Of a stretch of 40,396 nucleotides of DNA, positions 34,263-40,396 are shown piece after piece. Within the stretch, counting starts at the first letter, position 1; each line of letters opens with the position of its first letter. The translations under genes and the position numbers were made by a program. The stretch comes from Methanosarcina sp. DH2 (GTDB taxonomy: Archaea > Halobacteriota > Methanosarcinia > Methanosarcinales > Methanosarcinaceae): NCBI RefSeq assembly GCF_020804225.1, contig NZ_WJBI01000012.1:19375-59770 (forward strand). The letters are read 5' to 3'. The notes beneath the pieces were generated by a model. That model did no database searches. It saw nothing but the letters and a program-made list of their open reading frames with translations, and had not been told where the DNA came from.

Positions 34263-34382
34263 ACCTGATTCTATACCTGATTCTATACCTGATTCTATAC
34301 CTGATTCTATACCTGATTCTATACCTAATTCTATACCTGATTCTATACCTGATTCTATACCTAATTCTATACCTGATTCAAT
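34263..34382. repeat. 12-bp tandem array between alpha and beta genes, ten copies
   Basis: ACCT(G/A)ATTCTAT repeated ten times, two units carrying A for G. It fills most of the 140 bp between the alpha stop and the beta start. In the plus strand it is an open IPDS-repeat frame, which is a by-product of the 12-bp period. Confidence 0.92.
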
Positions 34383-34396
34383 CCTCTGTTTATTCC

Positions 34397-35940
34397 TTAG
34401 TCCTCTGATTCAAGATAATATAGCGAATTCGGCTGTTTGTACCACCAGTCTTTGTATGTGCTCCTGGTCTTTTGGAGCATGGTTCTTTGATATGAATGGC
34501 TTTTTAATGACTGCAAAAGGAAATTTCCAAATGCAATAGCTCCCGTATAGCCGCTCTGGGCACTCCAGGGGTGCGGGTCGGACCTTAATGCATGCACCCT
34601 TGTGACCCCTTTGTCTCGCTTGAATGCACCTCCCTGGAAAGGGCAGGTCATTGCGATATCTGGATTTCTCCTGTTGGTAATATGCGTCTGTTCTGCAGCC
34701 TGGAACGTATTTACGAGAATGTCAAAATCCCCGGTCTGGGCGAGCAATTTCTCCAGATCCTTGAGTATGAGATTGTCAAAGTCCTGGCACATTGCAGCTG
34801 AAGATTTAAGGCCGAGTTCATCAAAGTACGGGACCTGAGCCAGAAGCCTTCCCTGCCCGAGTGCGCCAAGCACTTCTACTTTTTCTCCGTTGCCTTTGAA
34901 ATTTTCAAATTCATGTCTAATCGCTTTCAGTTTTGGAAGCCACTTTTTGTGCTCTTCTTCAATCAGGGCTTCTACTTCCTGTTCCTTTCAGTAAATTTCC
35001 CGATTTGCCTAAGCCACTCATCCGTATTGGCGATTCCCATTGGAGATGGATAGAGGAATTAAGGAACTCCATATTCCTGCTCAAGCCCACGTGCGAGATA
35101 GTCCGTGTAAGTCGGGCAGAGAGGAGCAGTCACTGCAGCTTCGGAGAGCTGTTCAAACTGCTCCACAGATGCAAATTCAGGCACGAAATTAACTCTCAGC
35201 CCAACCTTTTCCAGCAGGCGTTTTATCTCCAGTCTGTCCTGCCAGGTGTACGAGAGCATACTTGCTACATTTACGAGATCTTTCTGCTTCTTTTCCGGCT
35301 TTTTAACAAGGTACTTTAAGACCGCATGCCAGAATGCATCATAGCCTGTCTGGACAAGCTTTGAGCGTGAGCCTTCACAATGGACAGGGACTATTGTTGC
35401 TTTTACCTGCGGCTGATATTCCGCAACAACCCCTTCTATGTCCTCTCCAATGATTCCCGAAGTACAGGATGTAAGTATAAAGATCGCTTTCGGATTGTAC
35501 CGCTTCTGAACTTCCAGTATTGCTGCACCAAGCTTCTCGCCTGCACCGTAGACCACATCTTTTTCTCCCATGTTTGTTGTAACCCAGTGCAGGTCATAAT
35601 TAGCAGGACGGCCAAGTTCAACAGGCACATGCCGATAGAGTTCACGATAGCCGAGTGCTGCAGACGAGCAGCCTACAGGTGCGTGATATATGGCTACAGC
35701 GTCACGGATTGTTCCGATCCTTACTGAAAGATAGAAGTTCAGAACACAACCACTTGACTGCTGGAAATTCCTTTCTCTCTGTCTCAGGCAGCCTGAACGG
35801 GCTTCTTTTGCAAGGTCGCTTGCCTTTCCATACCAGACATTTATACCGTTTGCCCTCTGTTCTCTGTTTGGGCATGTAGCCCGTGATAGGTCGATTCTTT
35901 CTTCGATAAGTTCATTTTCAGTAAGTTCTGTTCCTGACAT
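34397..35940 (-). pseudogene. Nitrogenase-like component 1 alpha subunit (NifD-family), broken by a stop and a frameshift
   Basis: The N-terminal 293 codons (ARSGC51LRQRE, SSGC65VLNFY, PVGC91SSAALGY, LTSCTSGIIGEDIEG) end at TAA 35059-35061. The same frame continues FLYPSPMGIANTDEWLRQ, then a missing T in the CTTTC run at 34985-34989 shifts to the frame reading EQEVEALIEEEHKKWLPKLK and on to the normal C-terminus WWYKQPNSLYYLESED. Both residues equivalent to the cofactor ligands of NifD appear present: the cysteine in APLCPTYTDYL and the histidine in TRVHALRSD. GGAG 8 nt before the ATG. Repairing both lesions would give about 514 residues, a normal length, so loss is recent. Confidence 0.85.
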
Positions 35941-35945
35941 TCGTA

Positions 35946-36020
35946 TTACTCCGTAGGAGACCTTTTTTTCTTAATGAATTCATCTTTGAATTCGTCTCCG
36001 GTACGTTTTGTTCCTGGCAT
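35946..36020 (-). CDS. 24-residue leader peptide frame before the nitrogenase-like operon
   Basis: ATG 36020 starts MPGTKRTGDEFKDEFIKKKR and stops at 35946, 5 bp before the alpha ATG. Its stop region contains the alpha ribosome site GGAG. The TATA box lies about 27-34 bp upstream, so the mRNA would start at or near this ATG. It may couple or gate translation of the alpha gene. Its opening (MPGT) resembles that of the alpha gene (MSGT), hinting at a duplication. Confidence 0.45.
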   Translation of the reverse strand: MPGTKRTGDEFKDEFIKKKRSPTE

Positions 36021-36046
36021 CAATACCTCTAATCGAGATCGGTAGA

Positions 36047-36054
36047 TATATAAA
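36047..36054 (-). promoter_or_regulatory. TATA box of the nitrogenase-like operon
   Basis: TTTATATA on the minus strand, about 30 bp before the leader ATG. Confidence 0.5.
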
Positions 36055-36177
36055 TCGGGAATTCAGCAAAAATGCGACCTTTTTTTTCATTATCCGAATT
36101 TTTGCGGCAAAAACCAATATAGGAGAAATTCAAGAAAATTCATCAACCCTGCAAAAGGAAGTTAGCGAGGGAATAAA

Positions 36178-36703
36178 ATGGCTAAGGTAACAGACGAACT
36201 GGTAATTCGTGGGAATTGCTATAAACAGGACAAGAATTCTAACAGAAATTCTGCCAGAGGTTCGGAACAATACTCATGAAAATTTCATTTTCGGCGTGCG
36301 CATGGGTGAATATCTTCCAGAAAGCAAGGCTGGCGTTGAAGTGGCTAAAACCTTTGAAAAAGCCGGCATTGATTTACTGCACATTTCATCTGGCATGCAG
36401 CCTCCAACACACCCGGTTCCGGAAGGTTTCATATGCAGCCCTATTACCTATAGCGGATGTAAGATTAAAAAAGAAGTAAACATTCCCGTTATTGAGGTCA
36501 ATGAAATCCGCACGGAAGAACAGGTTCGATTTTTAATTGAAAACGATTATGCGGATTTTGTTGCCATTGGCAGGGGCATGTTAGCTGACCCTGAGTTTGC
36601 CAATCATGTGGTGAACAGCGAGCCTTTAAACAGGTGCTCCGCATGTAAGAATTATCTCTGGTTTACTGACCATACCCTGTGCCCGGCGAGAAGTAACAAG
36701 TAA
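36178..36703 (+). pseudogene. Old Yellow Enzyme-type NADH:flavin oxidoreductase with a large internal deletion
   Basis: A normal start with GAGG and ATG at 36178 reads MAKVTDELVIRG, like the beginning of an OYE-family protein, then passes out of frame. From about 36209 another frame reads INRTRILTEILPEVRN, FEKAGIDLLHISSGMQ, FVAIGRGMLADPEFANHV and a terminal CSACKNYLWF...LC, the second half of the TIM barrel with its FMN phosphate site and the cysteines that precede the Fe-S region of 2,4-dienoyl-CoA-reductase-like members. About 200 residues of barrel are missing. A deletion with frame change has joined the two ends. Confidence 0.75.
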
Positions 36704-37137
36704 ATTGAGGTTTTCAGGGTTGATTCCCATGAAATAAGGCAAAAGATTCTAAGTATTTTCTTGGTCTGATTGGAGAAAATTAGAGTTTTCGAAGGGGACT
36801 TTGTATTACATGAAACAAAACGCAAAGTCAGATAAACCGTTTACTCTTAACAGCCATGTTCTGGAAAGTGTGAATAAGTGGGAAGCTCTGGTTTTAAGCC
36901 AAAAGTAAAAATATGTATACTTTTACTGTAAAATGTAAAAATGTAAATTTTACTGTAAAATATAAAATGTAAATTTTATAAGTAAAATAGTAAAACAGCT
37001 TAAGGAAATGCTGTAAAAAATCTTAAAACCAAATAGATATAAATTGTATTGCTAGTCAGTTATTGATTTATATTTCAAACTCATTCATTGTTATATTATT
37101 TAGTATTGTATTCAAATTGTTTTTGGGGTAGTAATTT
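36704..37137. other. Spacer with AT-rich direct repeats
   Basis: At 36901-36990 words such as TGTAAAAATGTAAATTTTAC and TATAAAATGTAAATTTTATA recur. A 32-codon frame at 36810-36908 (MKQNAKSDKPFTLNSHVLES start) is open but unrecognised. A TATA-like TTTATATTT near 37066-37074 could drive the gene pair that follows. Confidence 0.4.
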
Positions 37138-37377
37138 GTGAATATAGAAAAGAAAAAAGGGGATGTTTCCGAAGAACATAGAGAGGTTGATGAAACTCTT
37201 GATGATGTCTTAGAACTACATGATAAGTTGTTGAAAATGGGTTTTGAGGGGATCGCTAAAGATGCGTTAAGAATATATGACAACCTATCGAGGATAAAGG
37301 AAGAACAAGATAAACCAAATATTAAACCAAATATCGATAAACAGAGTAATAAAATTTCTGAAGAGGGGGGGGGGTAA
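37138..37377 (+). CDS. Short helical protein, probably the N-terminal part of the following kinase
   Basis: GTG start, 79 residues, mostly charged helix (VDETLDDVLELHDKLLKMGF, ALRIYDNLSRIKEEQ). It ends in EEGGG at a ten-G run followed at once by TAA. Dropping one G joins it in frame to the histidine kinase through GGNASTLTSLFLRDEKG. By itself it has no recognisable function. The join would give a kinase of about 490 residues with an N-terminal coiled coil. Confidence 0.55.
   Translation: MNIEKKKGDVSEEHREVDETLDDVLELHDKLLKMGFEGIAKDALRIYDNLSRIKEEQDKPNIKPNIDKQSNKISEEGGG
37365..37374 (+). repeat. Ten-G homopolymer tract at the frame switch
   Basis: Ten consecutive G in AT-rich DNA. Nine G (or twelve) would fuse the 37138 frame with the kinase; ten separate them. 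Confidence 0.95.
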
Positions 37378-37387
37378 TGCTTCAACA

Positions 37388-38617
37388 TTGACTTCCCTTT
37401 TTCTTAGAGATGAAAAGGGACACATATATGGGAAGGTTGGAGTAAACCCAGACGTATCTTCAAAAGAATTACTGGAGAATGACCCTGGTAGAAGCGAAAT
37501 TTCGAAAGAAGATCTACAGAAGAACTCAGAAAGTTATCGCCTGTTCTTGCAAGATGTAAGAAAATCCATAGGGCTCTGGCTTGATGAAAATCTTGTTCCA
37601 ACCTTTATAGATGGATCTGTTAAAGAAATTACTGGTTATGATAGGGAAGATTTTCGCTCTATAAATCTTAAGTGGATTGAACTGGTTATACCTGAGGATC
37701 AGTTTTTGGTTCTTAAACACATAGAGTGGGTAAAGTCGAATCCTAACACTTATGCAGAACTTGAATATAGGATACGAATGAAAGATGGAGAAATTAGATG
37801 GCTCAGGGAGATTATACATGTTCTTCCTGAAAACAAGGAATATCAAGCTGCCTTCCGAAGTTTCATCTATGACATCAATGAACAGAAACAAGCTGAAGAA
37901 AGAAGGATGAAGATTGAAGAAGCTCAAAAAAGAGAAATTCACCACAGAGTAAAAAATAACCTGCAAATAATTTCATCGCTTCTCGATTTGCAAGCTCAAA
38001 CGTTAGCTGGCAGTAATGTATGTGACACTCCAAAAGTTCTTGAAGCCTTTAAGGATAGCCAGAACCGTATAGCTTCGATGGCTTTGATTCATGAAGAACT
38101 TTATAGCTCTACAAGCACAGGATATGTCGGTCTTGATTTTTCGGCATACTTAAAGAATCTGACGGCATACATTTTTGACTCATACAATGTGAAAAATGAT
38201 GCCATTTCCTTGAAGTTAAAATTTGACCAGATTAACTTGGGCATGGATACTGCAATCCCTCTTGGAAATATTGCCACTGAACTTATTTCTAATGCCCTGA
38301 AGTATGCATTCCCGAGCAAAAGTAAAGGAGAAGTCAGCATTCTTCTTTGCAAAAAAGAGAATTACAAACATTATATAGAAAATTCAGGGGGTTTCAGGGC
38401 AGATTCTCAATGTCAAGGTATGGAAGATCTACAGTTCGTTCTTGTTATAAAAGACAATGGAATCGGCTTGCCAGATGAAATTGACTTCAAAAAAGCAGAT
38501 TCCCTTGGACTTCAGATTGTAACCATTCTTGTTGAACAGATAGATGGGTGTATTGAGCTTAAAAGGGACAATGGAACAGAGTTCACTATATGGTTTAAAG
38601 ATACTACCCATGTGTAA
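37388..38617 (+). CDS. PAS histidine kinase of the HisKA_2 (HRVKNNLQ) type
   Basis: About 409 residues. A PAS domain (FIDGSVKEITGYDREDF, ending YDINEQKQAEERRMK) is followed by HisKA_2 with the phospho-histidine in EIHHRVKNNLQIISSLL, then HATPase_c with NIATELISNALKYAF and DNGIGLPD. It is soluble with no receiver domain, so an unlinked regulator receives the phosphate. The only start nearby is TTG at 37388, without a ribosome site, supporting the view that translation normally enters from the 37138 frame. Confidence 0.8.
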   Translation: MTSLFLRDEKGHIYGKVGVNPDVSSKELLENDPGRSEISKEDLQKNSESYRLFLQDVRKSIGLWLDENLVPTFIDGSVKEITGYDREDFRSINLKWIELVIPEDQFLVLKHIEWVKSNPNTYAELEYRIRMKDGEIRWLREIIHVLPENKEYQAAFRSFIYDINEQKQAEERRMKIEEAQKREIHHRVKNNLQIISSLLDLQAQTLAGSNVCDTPKVLEAFKDSQNRIASMALIHEELYSSTSTGYVGLDFSAYLKNLTAYIFDSYNVKNDAISLKLKFDQINLGMDTAIPLGNIATELISNALKYAFPSKSKGEVSILLCKKENYKHYIENSGGFRADSQCQGMEDLQFVLVIKDNGIGLPDEIDFKKADSLGLQIVTILVEQIDGCIELKRDNGTEFTIWFKDTTHV

Positions 38618-38827
38618 AAATAAAAGTTAACGTTTAGTTTGAATCAAAACTCATCTCCAAAAATTAAACTTTACAAGAAATTGTCCCCATAAATATTAGA
38701 CTTTTTATCAAACAAACTTTGTAAAAAATAATCAGGCTTTTTGTTATGGCAACTTCGGAAAAAAAGTTGTGCATTATCTCTACAAAAGCGCACACTTTTT
38801 TTGAGTTACCTATATCTCTAAGTTTAA

Positions 38828-38912
38828 TGCCAGGGTTGAGATTCGAACCCACGGATACCTTCTTAAATGTATCCTCAGTCGATTGCCTTTGACCTGGCTG
38901 GACAATCCTTGC
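38828..38912 (-). pseudogene. tRNA-Leu (GAG) relic
   Basis: 85 nt on the minus strand with the shape of a class II tRNA-Leu: D-loop CCAGGTCAAAGGC, anticodon loop CTGAGGA, long variable arm, T arm GTGGGTTCGAATC and 3' CCTGGCA. Pairing is damaged in every main stem: acceptor GCAAGGA against CCCTGGC has two mismatches, the anticodon stem ATCGA/TACAT has two, and the T stem GTGGG/CTCAA has one mismatch and a wobble. It is a decayed copy or a remnant left by an integrated element. Confidence 0.6.
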
Positions 38913-38992
38913 ATATTGAAGGACATATTTAGTCTACTGTTTGAGGATTATGCACGTGACAAAAATAAACCATAATTCAAATTATTTCCTAG

Positions 38993-39175
38993 CTACCACA
39001 GTGATAGTCCACAGTAGTCGATTGATATTATTCTAAATTTATCAAAATCCATTTCTTCAATACAAAGTTCACACTTTAATCTTTTCAGAACATCCTGTTC
39101 AAGTGTATTATAACCTGCACATTAATTATTCAGGTGAGAACACCCATAACAATTTGCTCCGTATACACAATCATC
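38993..39175 (-). pseudogene. Cysteine-rich small-protein relic
   Basis: The minus strand reads DDCVYGANCYGCSHLNN, a TAA at 39122-39124, then CAGYNTLEQDVLKRLKCELC and EEMDFDKFRIISIDYCGLSL to a TAG. Regular CxxC pairs suggest a former metal-binding protein. No start codon is in frame after an upstream TAA. The last 30 bp belong to a dispersed word also seen near 19654. Confidence 0.45.
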
Positions 39176-39439
39176 TTATGCTTTCAGTAAACAATTTCAG
39201 AAATTATAAGAAAATTTAGATATTTAAGGTGAGTGAATTTTTTAAGTTATTCAAAGAATTGAATAGATTTATTAGTCCTTTGAATCTCAACACTATTATA
39301 TTCACCTTTATTTCCAAAAACTGTACTAAATTCATTAGTATTTTCCAAGCAAGTTGAAATTATTCTTCTATTTAAAAAACTAATCTTTTCAGAGTAAAGT
39401 CTTAAAAATATTAAGAATATTGGGATGGGAAATCAGTTA

Positions 39440-40126
39440 TTACCGTCAAAATTATGCAAAAACCTTTTTTTGTCAGTTGTGAAACCGCAGCCAATGAAAT
39501 AACAAAATTCGTAAAAGAATGCCACCTGCGTTGTTTATGTGACTTTCGATGCAAAGAAGACCGTAGACAAGACCATAACCATTGCAGAACAGCTCAATGG
39601 AAAATCAACTCTGGTTTCAGAGCTGAATTCGACTGAGGTCCACAAGTACTTCAATCTTTGGGCTGGAAACAGTGGTTTTGCAACTCCAAATAATGTCGAA
39701 AACCCGGTTGTATACTTCAAGGTTAAAAGAGCTGGATACAGGATAAAAAGATCAATGAGTCTTCAATCGTTCTAATCAGGTTCAGTGACAGTTCAGTGAC
39801 AAAAAAATGGGATCAGTTTCAACCACCCAATTAGGGGAAGATAACAAGTACATGTATTTCACAGCAAAAACCCAGGATTTTCCTCCTTTTGTAATAACGG
39901 GTAAGACAGTAAATGGGACTGAAACACAGCCTTCGACTGAGAACAAAACGCATTTAGCCATGGATAATACTCAAAATGAATCTACCAGTTGAAATATGGC
40001 AATAAATGTTGAACAAATATCTGAGCAAAATCAAAACCTAAACGCTTCTGAAAAAGAAAGTAAAAAACGCCTGGTTTTGAAATAGCTTCTGGTATTGTCT
40101 GTCTGATTAGCGTATTATTGTTCTAA
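39440..40126 (+). pseudogene. Surface protein relic: PGF-pre-PGF domain plus PGF-CTERM sorting signal
   Basis: Pieces in three frames read VTFDAKKTVDKTITIAEQLN, STEVHKYFNLWAGNSGFATP, NVENPVVYFKV, KKWDQFQ, GEDNKYMYFTAKTQDFPPFV and ITGKTVNGTE, the end of the methanosarcinal PGF-pre-PGF domain. A Thr/Asn/Glu-rich linker follows, then TPGFEIASGIVCLISVLLF (40067-40123), a PGF-CTERM tripartite signal for archaeosortase-dependent anchoring. Several frameshifts and stops separate the parts, and the basic tail is out of frame. The N-terminal domains are absent. Confidence 0.75.
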
Positions 40127-40139
40127 AGAAAATAAAACC

Positions 40140-40396
40140 ACGTATTGCTGGACTACCCAATGGTTTGGTTCTTATAGTGAACTATCGCTAAACTAAAGAT
40201 TCACCGGCTTCCTGAGTCATCCTTCCCTCTACTGAGGACTAGTCATACAGGCTCTACCCCGCGTACCACAGGTGAAATAGAATATATAATCGTGAGATTA
40301 CTTGAGATGCTTAGAGCTTCCGGTTTTCTCCGGCTTAATGTTCCCAATCCCTTCAGGTATACGATACCCTGTTATCCAACTCCCTCAGCTTGGTTT
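40140..40396 (-). pseudogene. Possible transposase (OrfB/TnpB-like) C-terminal debris
   Basis: The minus strand contains, in shifting frames, SSVEGRMTQEAGES preceded by stop-broken sequence, which resembles the tail of some methanosarcinal OrfB proteins. No zinc ribbon or RuvC motif is visible. It is the last 257 bases of the window and may continue beyond it. Confidence 0.25.

Noticed and set aside
32782-34382. Regular arrays at 32782-32906 and 34263-34382 as CRISPR
   Set aside because: The units are directly adjacent with no unique spacers, and no cas gene is nearby.
34207-34539. Plus-strand frame encoding IPDS repeats
   Set aside because: It is the by-product of the 12-bp array and overlaps the nitrogenase-like genes on the other strand.
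35059-35061. Read-through of the alpha-subunit stop as pyrrolysine
   Set aside because: The codon is TAA; pyrrolysine uses TAG. A separate one-base deletion further down also breaks the gene.
38828-38912. A working tRNA-Leu gene
   Set aside because: Mismatches occur in acceptor, anticodon and T stems, too many for a functional class II tRNA.

Overview
The window looks like chromosomal DNA of a Methanosarcina-type methanogenic archaeon. The grounds are AT-rich DNA with long intergenic spaces, archaeal TATA boxes with several apparently leaderless starts, a cysteine tRNA with U73, a PGF-CTERM surface-protein relic, PAS-rich histidine kinases, TnpB relics, a methanogen-type peptide-modifying radical SAM enzyme and a nitrogenase-like gene pair. 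The species cannot be fixed from the sequence alone.

Layout. 1-2.1 kb is a graveyard of mobile DNA: a tnpB gene split by a 100-bp inverted-repeat element with a CTAG target duplication, then smaller remnants. 2.2-4.8 kb is a U32 peptidase-family (RlhA/YdcP-like) gene on the minus strand. 5.4-8.5 kb holds a CheY-like regulator and a hybrid sensor kinase. 8.6-17 kb has an alpha/beta-hydrolase lipoprotein with an 18-bp coding minisatellite, a MATE exporter, a small membrane protein, an MprF-like lipid aminoacyltransferase and a class I glutamine amidotransferase. 17-20.3 kb is mostly decayed or tiny genes: a dead receiver domain, a winged-helix gene with no normal start codon and a ribbon-helix-helix-like gene with its own operator. 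20.6-22.1 kb is a radical SAM/SPASM enzyme behind a short SWCDW-containing frame, a possible RiPP locus.

22.8-26.6 kb is the clearest regulated module. A BlaI/MecI-type repressor and a membrane metallopeptidase diverge from a MacB-type ABC permease, its ATPase and a DUF2318-like cysteine-rich lipoprotein. Three 17-bp TTTAC-N7-GTAAA-type sites lie between the two arms. Then follow a FemAB-like acyltransferase, tRNA-Cys, O-acetylhomoserine sulfhydrylase (MetY), a double-CDGSH iron-sulfur protein, a CBS-HEPN-like protein, a freestanding ThrRS-type editing domain and a methyltransferase.

32.9-36.0 kb is a nitrogenase-like operon on the minus strand: a 24-codon leader frame, an alpha subunit killed by a nonsense codon and a one-base deletion, a 12-bp tandem array, an intact beta subunit and a 16-bp tandem array. 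MetY lies 3.2 kb away, which recalls methylthio-alkane reductase loci, but that link is inference. 36-40.4 kb has an internally deleted Old Yellow Enzyme, a histidine kinase split at a ten-G tract, a tRNA-Leu relic, a Cys-rich relic, a PGF-CTERM surface-protein relic and a possible transposase remnant.

Two themes recur: ongoing gene decay (about ten relics), and short tandem arrays of 9-22 bp units in gene spacers or gene ends.
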